A stretch of 64,000 bases of DNA from Pseudomonas sp. LS1212 (GTDB lineage Bacteria > Pseudomonadota > Gammaproteobacteria > Pseudomonadales > Pseudomonadaceae), in NCBI RefSeq assembly GCF_024741815.1, contig NZ_CP102951.1:5532001-5596000 (forward strand), written 5' to 3'. The position numbers and the translations under genes were made by a program. The notes under the pieces are model-generated. The model was not told the origin of the DNA and made no database searches. It saw nothing but the letters and a program-made list of their open reading frames with translations. Shown here one piece after another: positions 9,225-17,328 of the stretch (within the stretch, counting starts at the first letter, position 1; the number at the start of each line of letters is the position of its first letter).

Positions 9225-9549
9225 CTAAATCAATTCGCAATACAAATAACAACTTCATCTCAGGGAGAAAACGATGAATATCGACTATACCGCCTTACAA
9301 AGTCAACGCGCTAAAATTTAAGATCATCCACGCCAATAGCAGAACTAGTTCTGCAGGCTTACAGCAACCTAACATCCGCCAGCAGTGGAACAAGGCCATG
9401 TACCACTTGCTGCACACAGTGCTGGAATAGATGCTACCTTGCTACCTATGCGCACTATTTTCAACGGCATGTTGCCAATCAATAGAGTCAACTCTGACAT
9501 TGATAGGCATTAACCAATCAGTAAAGCGTATATTCGATGGAGCCTGTTA
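9225..9549. other. AT-rich accessory intergenic stretch
   Basis: These 325 bases upstream of the ATPase gene have lower GC than the core. They hold a 15-codon frame with a good ribosome-binding site (9274-9321) and an overlapping startless open frame at 9278-9430 ending QQWNKAMYHLLHTVLE, which looks like the tail of a decayed gene. No terminator, complete transposase or convincing promoter was recognised. Confidence 0.5.
9274..9321 (+). CDS. Possible 15-residue leader peptide or gene remnant
   Basis: ATG at 9274 is preceded by CAGGGAGAAAACG, a good Shine-Dalgarno at normal spacing. The frame reads MNIDYTALQSQRAKI and stops with TAA at 9319. No known leader family is recognised. It may be the broken start of a gene whose tail remains open in the next frame up to 9430. 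Translation is not demonstrated. Confidence 0.3.
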   Translation: MNIDYTALQSQRAKI

Positions 9550-10272
9550 ATGAACAGCCTTTACATTCGGGAAATTCGTCTAAAACCCAGCAACATACCA
9601 CATCCTTGGAGAGACATTTTTCCAATAAAACTCTCAAATGCCATCACTATAATCATGGGCGAAAATGGGTGTGGTAAGTCAACACTACTCGAAAGCATTG
9701 CTATAAAGCTCGGATGCAATCCTGAAGGCGGCAGCAAGAATTTTATGTTTCAAACTCAAAATACCCATTCCGACCTGCACAATCACCTCCAGATTTCTAA
9801 AGGCCACCTCAAAGAAAAGGACTTATATTTCTACAGAGCGGAGACCTTTTACAACCTAAATACTGAAATCAGAAGACTCGACGAGGAGAAAGGATATGGT
9901 CCTGAAATAAAGTCTTATTATGGAGGGCGCGATCTTCATACTGTGTCGCATGGAGAAGCAATGGAGGCGCTATTCAAGCATCGCTTCAGAAGCCAAGGTC
10001 TTTACATTCTGGACGAGCCAGAAGCCTCTTTATCACCGCTTCGCCAATTAAGTTTTATTCAGCGAATAACAGATCTGGCGCAATCAGGCTCTCAATTTTT
10101 AATCGCCACTCACTCGCCGATCTTGATGTTTACGCCAGGCTCTGAGCTGCTTCAAATTTTAGACGGCGAGCTGGTTCCTGTTGTTGCTCAAGAAACAGAA
10201 GCATTCAGCATCTATAAAGCTGTGCTAAATACGCATGGGGCGTATCTGAAAAAAATGCTAGGTTCTCCCTGA
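9550..10272 (+). CDS. Solitary AAA / ABC-type ATPase (COG3910-like)
   Basis: Protein of 240 residues with a complete ABC/SMC-type nucleotide-binding domain: Walker A GENGCGKST at 37-45, a short signature-like VSHGEAM at 132-138, Walker B LYILDEPEASLSP at 151-163 and the switch histidine in IATHSP at 185-190. There is no transmembrane domain and no partner permease nearby, so a transport role is unlikely. Solitary ATPases of this type are found near repair, toxin or defence genes, but the role here is unknown. Base composition is clearly more AT-rich than neighbouring core genes, and it lies between an acetyl-CoA hydrolase gene and cytochrome c5, consistent with acquisition. Confidence 0.8.
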   Translation: MNSLYIREIRLKPSNIPHPWRDIFPIKLSNAITIIMGENGCGKSTLLESIAIKLGCNPEGGSKNFMFQTQNTHSDLHNHLQISKGHLKEKDLYFYRAETFYNLNTEIRRLDEEKGYGPEIKSYYGGRDLHTVSHGEAMEALFKHRFRSQGLYILDEPEASLSPLRQLSFIQRITDLAQSGSQFLIATHSPILMFTPGSELLQILDGELVPVVAQETEAFSIYKAVLNTHGAYLKKMLGSP

Positions 10273-10294
10273 AATGTGTCCGTCATTCACCACA

Positions 10295-10332
10295 CCGAAT
10301 AAAAACCCCGAAAAGTCGGGGTTTTTATTCGG
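10295..10332. terminator. Bidirectional rho-independent terminator
   Basis: A perfect palindrome CCGAATAAAAACCCCGA / TCGGGGTTTTTATTCGG with a four-base loop, having A- and T-runs on both sides of the GC core. It lies between the convergent ATPase and cytochrome c5 genes and can serve both. Confidence 0.9.
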
Positions 10333-10388
10333 TTACCGCCAGATTAGCTGCTCAGCCCGCGAGATGCGTCTGTAGAGCCTGTCCAAGC

Positions 10389-10814
10389 TTATTTCAGACC
10401 GGACATCTCCTGAATCGCACCTTTGAGCTCGTCATCCGAGCAATCGGCACAGGTGCCTTTTGGCGGCATCGAGTTGATACCGGTGATGGCCTTGGCCAGG
10501 ATGCCATTCAGACCACCTTCCTTATCGGCACGTGCTTTCCACGCAGCCGCGTCACCGATTTTCGGCGCGCCCAGCAGACCAGTGCCGTGGCAAGCGTTGC
10601 AATGTTTTGCAATAACATCCTTCGGGGCCTTGGCAGCGCCACCGCCAGCAGAGGCAGCAACTTCCATCCCTTTGCATTCCTGACCCTGCACGCACACCTG
10701 GCCTACCGGCTCCAGGCGCTTGGCAATGTCATCGTTGGTCGCAGCCTGAGCGCTGACTGCCCAAAGGGCCAATACGACAGCTGGTGCGGCCAGCATTTTC
10801 TTAATTAGATTCAC
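10389..10814 (-). CDS. cycB: Cytochrome c5
   Basis: About 141 residues from the GTG at 10814; an alternative ATG lies at 10796. It has an N-terminal signal peptide (LAAPAVVLALWAVSAQA), one haem c site CNACH, a Met ligand candidate in GINSMPPKG, and the extra Cys pair CADC characteristic of the c5 family. It is a periplasmic electron carrier. A longer upstream reading would add about 30 polar residues ahead of the signal peptide and is rejected. It is the counterpart of P. aeruginosa cycB, which also adjoins the pauR-dad block. Confidence 0.9.
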   Translation of the reverse strand: MNLIKKMLAAPAVVLALWAVSAQAATNDDIAKRLEPVGQVCVQGQECKGMEVAASAGGGAAKAPKDVIAKHCNACHGTGLLGAPKIGDAAAWKARADKEGGLNGILAKAITGINSMPPKGTCADCSDDELKGAIQEMSGLK

Positions 10815-10985
10815 GCGTACACCCTCATCGTGGCTAGTCACGCCCGCGGCCACGGTTTCGCGGGCGGGCGCAAGTATAACGAGAACCCTGCCACTCTGAA
10901 ACAACCCTAAAGTCGCAGGGGTATTAGTAGTGGTAAAAGAGTCCCATGGACGCCTGCATGCACGGCATGCCTGGGCGCCCCTGAA

Positions 10986-11534
10986 TCAGAAGTTTGCTGG
11001 CGTCGCCGCACTGATCAGGCGTGCCGGTACATCATAGGGATTGCGAAACCGGTGCGGCTTGGTGCTTTCGAAATAGTAGCTGTCACCCACTTCAAGCACA
11101 AAGGTTTCCAGGCCGACGACCAGTTCCAGGCGGCCTTCGACCAGAATGCCGGTCTCTTCGCCTTCGTGCGTGAGCATTTCTTCGCCGGTATCGGCACCTG
11201 GCGGGTAAATCTCGTTGAGAAAGGCAATCGCCCGGCTCGGGTGCGCCTTGCCCACCAGTTTCATGGTGACGGCACCGTCGGAAATGTCGATCAGCTCATT
11301 GGCCTTGTAGACGATCTGAGTCGGGTTTTCGGGTTGCAGCTCTTCAGAAAAGAACTCGACCATGGACATCGGAATACCGCCCAGCACCTTCCTCAATGAG
11401 CTGATCGAAGGGCTGACGCTATTCTTCTCGATCATCGAAATGGTGCTATTGGTGACGCCCGCACGCTTGGCGAGCTCACGCTGGGAAAGACCTTTGAGTT
11501 TGCGAATGGCTTGCAGTCGTTCACCGACGTCCAA
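10986..11534 (-). CDS. pauR: XRE-cupin transcriptional repressor, PauR-like
   Basis: Protein of 182 residues. An N-terminal XRE helix-turn-helix (LSQRELAKRAGVTNSTISMI, about residues 18-37) is followed by a cupin sensor domain (HEGEETGILVEGRLELVVG and later HRFRNPYDVPARLIS). This is the PuuR/PauR type; in P. aeruginosa, PauR represses polyamine catabolic genes and responds to putrescine or cadaverine. Gene order (cycB, pauR, dadX, ridA, dadA) matches P. aeruginosa, supporting orthology. Likely targets in this window are the PauB-like oxidase at 15608 and the KauB-like dehydrogenase at 20148 (inference). Confidence 0.85.
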   Translation of the reverse strand: MDVGERLQAIRKLKGLSQRELAKRAGVTNSTISMIEKNSVSPSISSLRKVLGGIPMSMVEFFSEELQPENPTQIVYKANELIDISDGAVTMKLVGKAHPSRAIAFLNEIYPPGADTGEEMLTHEGEETGILVEGRLELVVGLETFVLEVGDSYYFESTKPHRFRNPYDVPARLISAATPANF

Positions 11535-11663
11535 TGCGGGAGTCCTCCTAATGTACAGGTGAGGTCGAAATTGAACGTTATCATCGCAACAGCGTTCAGT
11601 ATTTACAACACTTCGACCACAACCTGATCGATCAGGCGACTTGCGGCAACCCCAGGCCCGGCG

Positions 11664-12737
11664 CTAGCTCCCGCTGTAGAGCAGTGGCACCCGGCGCAGG
11701 TTGCAAAAGATCTGGTAGGGAATGGTACCGGCCTGGATCGCGACGTCGCTGGCCAGGATGTTTTTACCCCAAAGTTCGACCGGGCTGCCCAGGCCTGCCT
11801 GCGGTACGTCGGTCAGGTCGATGCACAGCATGTCCATCGAAACCCGCCCAAGCAGTTGGCTGCGCTGCCCTGCCACCAGCACCGGCGTTCCGGTCGGGGC
11901 CAGGCGCGGGTAACCATCGGCATAACCCATGGCAACCACGCCGATCCGACTCGGGCGCTGGGTAACGAATTTCGCGCCATACCCCACCGCCTCGCCCACC
12001 GGCAGTTCGCGCACGCTGATGACCTTCGACTCGAGGGTCATCACCGGTTGCAGCCGGGCTGCCTGGCTTTGCGCCACTTCAAAAGGCGTTGCACCGTAAA
12101 GCATGATGCCGGGGCGAACCCAATCGCTGGGGATGTCTGGCCAACCCAGTACCGCCGGCGAGTTGCGCAGGCTCACCTGTGCCGAAAGGCCCTTGCGGGC
12201 GGCTTCGAACACCGCGACCTGATCGGCGCTGCTCGGGCAGTCCAGTTCGTCGGCGCGCGCGAAGTGGCTCATCAGGACGATCTTGGCGACTTTGCCGCTG
12301 GCCAGCAGGCGCTGATAGGCAGCCTGGTAATCTTTCGGATGCAGGCCAACCCGGTGCATGCCCGAGTCCAGCTTGAGCCAGACCGTCAACGGCTTGCTCA
12401 GCCTGGCCTGTTCGATGGCCTCCAGCTGCCAGAGCGAATGCACCACGCACCAGAAGTCGTGCTGCACGATCAAATCAAGCTCATCGGCCTCGAAAAAACC
12501 TTCCAGCAACAGCACCGGGGCGCTGATGCCGGCCGCTCGCAGTTCCAGCGCTTCCTCGATGCAGGCCACTGCAAAACCATCGGCCTCGGCCTCCAGGGCC
12601 TGGGCACAGCGCACGGCGCCATGGCCATAGGCATCGGCCTTGATCACGGCAAGGGCCTTGGCCCCTGAGAGTTCGCGGGCAAGTTGATAGTTATGGCGTA
12701 ACGCTTGGAGGTCGATCAGGGCACGGGCAGGACGCAT
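11664..12737 (-). CDS. dadX: Alanine racemase, catabolic
   Basis: Protein of 357 residues beginning MRPARALIDLQALRHNY. The PLP lysine is K33 in AVIKADAYGHG, and the catalytic tyrosine lies in VGYGAKFV. It interconverts L- and D-alanine; beside dadA it supplies D-alanine to the dehydrogenase for alanine catabolism. The frame continues 66 codons upstream, but the ATG at 12737 gives the family length and N-terminus. The neighbours ridA and dadA are on the same strand, probably one operon. Confidence 0.93.
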   Translation of the reverse strand: MRPARALIDLQALRHNYQLARELSGAKALAVIKADAYGHGAVRCAQALEAEADGFAVACIEEALELRAAGISAPVLLLEGFFEADELDLIVQHDFWCVVHSLWQLEAIEQARLSKPLTVWLKLDSGMHRVGLHPKDYQAAYQRLLASGKVAKIVLMSHFARADELDCPSSADQVAVFEAARKGLSAQVSLRNSPAVLGWPDIPSDWVRPGIMLYGATPFEVAQSQAARLQPVMTLESKVISVRELPVGEAVGYGAKFVTQRPSRIGVVAMGYADGYPRLAPTGTPVLVAGQRSQLLGRVSMDMLCIDLTDVPQAGLGSPVELWGKNILASDVAIQAGTIPYQIFCNLRRVPLLYSGS

Positions 12738-12832
12738 GACGGCAGCCTTCTGGGCAGTCTTGTGGAGGAATAAAAACCCGGCACCGACACGTGGCTGTTG
12801 GGCCGCGAGCGGCGCCGGGTGAGGGATCTTGC

Positions 12833-13186
12833 TTAAGGCAGAGCGGCGACAACCGACAGCTCGACGAGAATTTCCGGCTCGCAAAGCTTGGCTTCCACCG
12901 TAGCGCGGGCACAGGCAGTGCCTTTTGGCAGCCAAGTGTCCCAGACGCTGTTCATGCCCTGGAAATCGGCATCGATGTCCTTGAGGTAAATGGTCACGGA
13001 CAGCAAACGCGACTTGTCGGTACCCGCCAGATCCAGCAGACGCTCGATGTTGGCCAACGTCTCGCGGGTCTGCTGTTCAATCCCGGCGTTCATGTCGTCG
13101 CCCACTTGGCCGGCAAGGTATACAGTGCCGTTGTGAACAACGATCTGACTCATCCGCTCGTTAGTGCGCTGGCGCTGGATTGACAT
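12833..13186 (-). CDS. RidA family protein in the dad operon
   Basis: Protein of 117 residues of the RidA/YjgF/UK114 superfamily, with VVHNGTVYLAGQVG near the N-terminus and ACARATVEAKLCEP containing the conserved Arg. Family members hydrolyse reactive enamine/imine intermediates released by amino-acid oxidising enzymes. Its start overlaps the end of dadA by 26 bases, so the two are translationally linked; the likely job is to clear 2-aminoacrylate or imines made by DadA/DadX. A second RidA (39245) is the canonical one. Confidence 0.9.
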   Translation of the reverse strand: MSIQRQRTNERMSQIVVHNGTVYLAGQVGDDMNAGIEQQTRETLANIERLLDLAGTDKSRLLSVTIYLKDIDADFQGMNSVWDTWLPKGTACARATVEAKLCEPEILVELSVVAALP

Positions 13187-14459
13187 GTTTTTCAGCCTCC
13201 GGGAGTTTACCGTAGCGATAGATATCGAGGCCTTCGGCGCTGATCTGCGGTTTTTTACGCGCGATCAGATCGGCCAGGAAGCGACCGGAGCCACAGGCCA
13301 TGGTCCAACCGAGGGTGCCGTGGCCAGTATTGAGGAACAGGTTACGGAATGGCGTGGCACCCACGATAGGTGTGCCATCTGGAGTGGTCGGGCGCAGGCC
13401 GGTCCAGAAACTGGCCTGGCTCAGATCACCACCCTGAGGATAGAGATCGCCGACGATCATCTCCAGCGTTTCGCGCCGACGCGGGTTGAGCGACAGGTCA
13501 AAACCGGCGATTTCAGCCATGCCACCGACGCGGATCCGATTGTCGAAACGGGTGATCGCAACCTTGTAGGTCTCGTCGAGAATGGTCGAAGTCGGGGCCA
13601 TGGCCGGGTTGGTGATCGGCACGGTCAGCGAGTAACCCTTGAGCGGATACACCGGAGCCCTGATGCCCAGCGGCTTGAGCAATTGCGGTGAGTAGCTGCC
13701 CAGTGCCAGCACGTAGCGGTCGGCGGTTTCCAGCTTGCCGTCGATCCACACGCCATTGATGCGGTCACCGGCAAAGTCCAGACGCTCGATGGCCTGGCCG
13801 AAGCGGAATTCCACGCCCAGTTTGATGGCCATTTCGGCCAGGCGGGTGGTGAACATCTGGCAGTCGCCGGTCTGGTCGTTCGGCAGCCGCAGGGCGCCGG
13901 CGAGAATATCGGTGACGCTGCCCAGGGCCGGTTCGACCCGGGCGATACCTTCGCGGTCGAGTACTTCGTAAGGCACGCCAGACTGCTCCAGGACTGCAAT
14001 GTCCTTGGCCGCGTTGTCCAATTGTGCCTGGGTACGGAACAGCTGGGTGGTGCCCAGGGTGCGGCCTTCATAGGCGATACCGGTCTCGGCACGCAGTTCG
14101 TCGAGGCAGTCGCGGCTGTACTCGGACAAGCGGACCATGCGCTCCTTGTTCACCGCATAACGGCTGGCGGTGCAGTTGCGCAGCATTTGCGCCATCCACA
14201 GGTACTGGTCGATGTCGGCAGTCGCCTTGATCGCCAGAGGGGCGTGACGCTGCAGCAGCCACTTGATGGCCTTGAGCGGAACACCTGGCGCGGCCCAGGG
14301 CGAAGCGTAGCCCGGCGAGACTTGCCCGGCGTTGGCAAAGCTGGTTTCCATGGCAACGGCTGGTTGACGGTCGACCACCACGACTTCGTAACCTTCCCGC
14401 GCCAGATAATAGGCACTGGCCGTACCAATGACACCGCTACCAAGCACCAGAACTCGCAT
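13161..14459 (-). CDS. dadA: D-amino acid dehydrogenase
   Basis: Protein of 432 residues. The N-terminal FAD-binding motif VLGSGVIGTASAYYLAREGY is followed by DAO-fold segments such as RVGGMAEIAGFD and a C-terminal TGLRPTTPDGTPIVG and NTGHGTLGWTMACGSGR. It oxidatively deaminates D-alanine and other D-amino acids at the inner membrane, feeding electrons to the respiratory chain. It is first in the leftward dadA-ridA-dadX block and divergent from dadR at 14615, its likely activator. Confidence 0.96.
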   Translation of the reverse strand: MRVLVLGSGVIGTASAYYLAREGYEVVVVDRQPAVAMETSFANAGQVSPGYASPWAAPGVPLKAIKWLLQRHAPLAIKATADIDQYLWMAQMLRNCTASRYAVNKERMVRLSEYSRDCLDELRAETGIAYEGRTLGTTQLFRTQAQLDNAAKDIAVLEQSGVPYEVLDREGIARVEPALGSVTDILAGALRLPNDQTGDCQMFTTRLAEMAIKLGVEFRFGQAIERLDFAGDRINGVWIDGKLETADRYVLALGSYSPQLLKPLGIRAPVYPLKGYSLTVPITNPAMAPTSTILDETYKVAITRFDNRIRVGGMAEIAGFDLSLNPRRRETLEMIVGDLYPQGGDLSQASFWTGLRPTTPDGTPIVGATPFRNLFLNTGHGTLGWTMACGSGRFLADLIARKKPQISAEGLDIYRYGKLPEAEKHVNPAPAH

Positions 14460-14614
14460 GATCTATCCCTCAACGCGGCTGACCGCGGACATTTGTTGTT
14501 GATTGCCAAGATGTGCGCAGTATAAAAATCTTAAGCCAGTGCTTCTCACTATATAAACAGCTATATTTGGCGACAATTCTCGGCAAAACTGGCTTTTACG
14601 GAGGGGCATCCCCT

Positions 14615-15103
14615 ATGCGCACCCAACATCAGAGCAAGCGTGAACTGGACAAGATCGATCGCAATATCCTCCGGATTCTCCAGGCGGATGGGCGTATCTC
14701 GTTCACTGAGCTGGGCGAGAAGGTCGGCCTGTCGACCACGCCCTGTACCGAACGGGTCCGCCGGCTGGAGCGCGAAGGGATCATCATGGGCTACAACGCC
14801 CGGCTCAACCCGCAGCACCTCAAGGGCAGCCTGCTGGTGTTCGTCGAGATCAGCCTCGATTACAAATCCGGCGATACGTTCGAGGAGTTCCGCCGTGCCG
14901 TGCTGAAACTGCCGCACGTGCTGGAATGCCACCTGGTTTCAGGCGATTTCGACTACCTGGTCAAGGCGCGGATTTCGGAGATGGCGTCCTACCGCAAGCT
15001 GCTTGGCGATATCCTGCTCAAGCTGCCGCATGTACGCGAGTCCAAAAGCTATATCGTGATGGAAGAGGTGAAGGAGAGCCTGAGCCTGCCGATTCCCGAT
15101 TGA
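14615..15103 (+). CDS. dadR: Lrp/AsnC-family regulator DadR
   Basis: Protein of 162 residues. The helix-turn-helix is at about 22-50 (RISFTELGEKVGLSTTPCTE), followed by the RAM effector domain (GSLLVFVEISLDYKSG, LECHLVSGDFDYLVK). In Pseudomonas the Lrp-type regulator divergent from dadA activates the dad operon in response to alanine. GGAGG at 14600-14604 supports the ATG at 14615; an in-frame start 34 codons upstream is unlikely. The 155-base dadA-dadR spacer should hold the operator sites. Confidence 0.92.
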   Translation: MRTQHQSKRELDKIDRNILRILQADGRISFTELGEKVGLSTTPCTERVRRLEREGIIMGYNARLNPQHLKGSLLVFVEISLDYKSGDTFEEFRRAVLKLPHVLECHLVSGDFDYLVKARISEMASYRKLLGDILLKLPHVRESKSYIVMEEVKESLSLPIPD

Positions 15104-15106
15104 GGC

Positions 15107-15460
15107 TCAGACCAGCACCTGGCGGGTAGTGGCGATGTAGTGATGGATCTGTTTTTCCGCCAGCGGGTCGATCATTTCTGCCGGCCCTCGCCCGTTCGGG
15201 CATGGCAGGCGCGGCGTGGTACCGAACAGCCGGCAGATCAGCGGACGCTCCTCATACACCGTGCAGCCATTGGGCCCCAGGTGCACGCAGTTCAACTCGG
15301 CCAGGGCTGCTTCCTGTTCGGCAGCGGTCTTGCGCGGCAGGCGCGCCATCTCTTGCGACGAAGTGGTGACCGGCCCGCAGCAATCATGGCAACCGGGAGC
15401 ACACTCGAAAGACGGGATCTGCTCGCGCAGGAAGCGGATCTTGTGGCTATTGCAGCTCAT
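15107..15460 (-). CDS. YkgJ-family cysteine-cluster protein
   Basis: Protein of 117 residues with the Cys pattern of the YkgJ/CxxCxxCC family: CAPGCHDCCGP near the N-terminus, then CVHLGPNGCTVYEERPLICR and a late Cys in LPCPNGRGP. These cysteines probably bind a metal, possibly zinc or Fe-S; no biochemical role is established. It is convergent with dadR, only three bases between stops. Confidence 0.85.
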   Translation of the reverse strand: MSCNSHKIRFLREQIPSFECAPGCHDCCGPVTTSSQEMARLPRKTAAEQEAALAELNCVHLGPNGCTVYEERPLICRLFGTTPRLPCPNGRGPAEMIDPLAEKQIHHYIATTRQVLV

Positions 15461-15607
15461 GACGGCCTGTATCGAAAATATCCGGGGGTGGATTTTGCCT
15501 CAATTGCGTACCGGCAGACAGGACCTTCGGGCCAACGGTTGCCTGGCTGCGGAACGGCGGCCTATGCTGCGTAAAATTTTCCAAACACTCCCTATAGGAT
15601 CCCGCCC

Positions 15608-16921
15608 ATGAACGTTCGCGTTCAGAAGTCCGCCTCCAACATCTTGCATACCTCCTCCTATTACGCCGCCAACAGCGCCCTACAGCCTGACTACCCGGTG
15701 TTGCAAGGCGAGCTGAATGCTGACGTATGCGTGGTGGGCGGTGGCTTCTCGGGGCTCAATACCGCCATAGAGCTGGCCGAGCGCGGTCTGAGCGTGGTTC
15801 TGCTGGAAGCCCGCAAGATCGCTTGGGGCGCCAGCGGACGCAATGGCGGTCAATTGATTCGCGGGGTAGGCCATGGCGTCGAACAGTTTGCCCCGGTAAT
15901 CGGCCAGGAAGGTGTGCGCGCGCTCAAGCTGATGGGCCTGGAAGCCGTGGAAATCGTCCGACAACGTATCGAACAACACGCCATCGACTGCGATTTGACC
16001 TGGGGTTACTGCGACCTGGCGAACAAACCTGCCGACCTTCAAGGTTTTGCCGAAGATGCCGAAGAGCTTCGCAGCCTGGGTTACCGCTATGAGGTGCGCC
16101 TGGTCCAACCCAACGACATGCACACTGTGGTCGGTTCTGATCGCTACGTGGGCGGCTTGATCGACATGGGCTCGGGGCACCTGCATCCGCTTAACCTTGC
16201 CCTCGGCGAAGCGGCGCTGGCCCAGCAGATGGGCGTGCAACTGTTCGAACAATCGGCCGTCACCCGTATCGACTATGGCCCGCAAGTGCGAGTGCATACC
16301 GCGCAAGGCTCGGTCAGGGCCAAAACGCTGGTGCTGGGGTGCAATGCTTACCTCAATGGTCTCAACCCCGAGCTCAGCGGAAAAGTCTTGCCCGCCGGCA
16401 GCTACATCATCGCAACCGAGCCCCTCGGCCAAGCCCGGGCGCACCAGCTGCTGCCGCAAAACATGGCGGTCTGCGACCAGCGTGTGGCGCTGGACTATTA
16501 CCGGCTTTCGGCCGACCGGCGCCTGCTGTTCGGCGGTGCCTGCCACTATTCCGGGCGCGATCCGCAGGACATCGCCGCCTATATGCGGCCGAAGATGCTC
16601 AAGGTGTTCCCGCAATTGGCCGACGTGCGAATCGATTACCAGTGGGGCGGCATGATCGGCATCGGCGCCAACCGCCTGCCGCAGATCGGGCGCCTCAAGG
16701 ATCAGCCCAATGTGTATTACGCCCAGGCCTACTCCGGCCATGGCGTGAATGCCACCCACCTGGCCGGCAGGTTGCTGGCCGAAGCCATCAGCGGCCAGCA
16801 CAGCAGCGGTTTCGATCTGTTTGCCAGTGTCGGGCATATCACCTTCCCTGGCGGCAAGTACCTGCGTTCACCCCTGCTGGCGCTGGGCATGCTCTGGCAT
16901 CGACTCAAGGAACTGGCCTAG
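15608..16921 (+). CDS. pauB: FAD-dependent oxidoreductase, PauB / gamma-glutamylputrescine oxidase-like
   Basis: Protein of 437 residues of the DAO family. The FAD-binding motif is DVCVVGGGFSGLNTAIELAE at about residues 38-57, with WGASGRNGGQLIRGVGHG and a C-terminal AYSGHGVNATHLAGRLLAEA. P. aeruginosa has several such PauB paralogues that oxidise gamma-glutamylated polyamines; the one near dadA/dadR is the closest positional match. With pauR and the KauB-like dehydrogenase nearby, a role in putrescine or cadaverine use is likely. An L-pipecolate or other amine substrate cannot be excluded. Confidence 0.82.
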   Translation: MNVRVQKSASNILHTSSYYAANSALQPDYPVLQGELNADVCVVGGGFSGLNTAIELAERGLSVVLLEARKIAWGASGRNGGQLIRGVGHGVEQFAPVIGQEGVRALKLMGLEAVEIVRQRIEQHAIDCDLTWGYCDLANKPADLQGFAEDAEELRSLGYRYEVRLVQPNDMHTVVGSDRYVGGLIDMGSGHLHPLNLALGEAALAQQMGVQLFEQSAVTRIDYGPQVRVHTAQGSVRAKTLVLGCNAYLNGLNPELSGKVLPAGSYIIATEPLGQARAHQLLPQNMAVCDQRVALDYYRLSADRRLLFGGACHYSGRDPQDIAAYMRPKMLKVFPQLADVRIDYQWGGMIGIGANRLPQIGRLKDQPNVYYAQAYSGHGVNATHLAGRLLAEAISGQHSSGFDLFASVGHITFPGGKYLRSPLLALGMLWHRLKELA

Positions 16922-17151
16922 CGAGAGCGCCAGAAAGGTATATTCCCCTCTTTGCGCGCCTGCTCGGGGCTCAGGCCGATATCGCGCAATTGATCGCTGT
17001 CGAGTTCCAGCAACGCCCTGCGGGTAGTCAACCGATGCCACATCAGGCCCAATCGGGAAAGGCCGGGTATCGGGCTGATAACCTTGGCCCTCTGCCCTTC
17101 CAGCAATTCCTCGCTGTGTAATTCCAGACGTACATCGCTCAAGCCATTCAT
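16918..17151 (-). CDS. DUF1127 small protein
   Basis: Protein of 77 residues starting at the ATG at 17151, preceded by AGGAG at good spacing. The C-terminal part TRRALLELDSDQLRDIGLSP is the DUF1127/YjiS-like motif. Short DUF1127 proteins are linked to RNA metabolism or phosphate/arginine regulation in some proteobacteria; the role here is unknown. Its stop codon overlaps that of the PauB-like gene on the other strand. Confidence 0.8.
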   Translation of the reverse strand: MNGLSDVRLELHSEELLEGQRAKVISPIPGLSRLGLMWHRLTTRRALLELDSDQLRDIGLSPEQARKEGNIPFWRSR

Positions 17152-17328
17152 TTTTTCTGCTCCTGCGGGTGAGAAGACCACGAAAAAATGATGCGCGCCC
17201 TGCCTGAACCATTACAGATCCAAAGCATCGGAATTATTTCCATACAGAACACCCGCCAGGGGCCCTGAATCCTGTATTTTTAGCTGATCTGTACTGGTCC
17301 ATGCTCAAAGCCAAACCTGGAGTACGCC

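Noticed and set aside
12738..12935. 66-codon N-terminal extension of alanine racemase
   Set aside because: The added residues are Arg/Cys-rich, not family-like; MRPARALIDL is the normal start.
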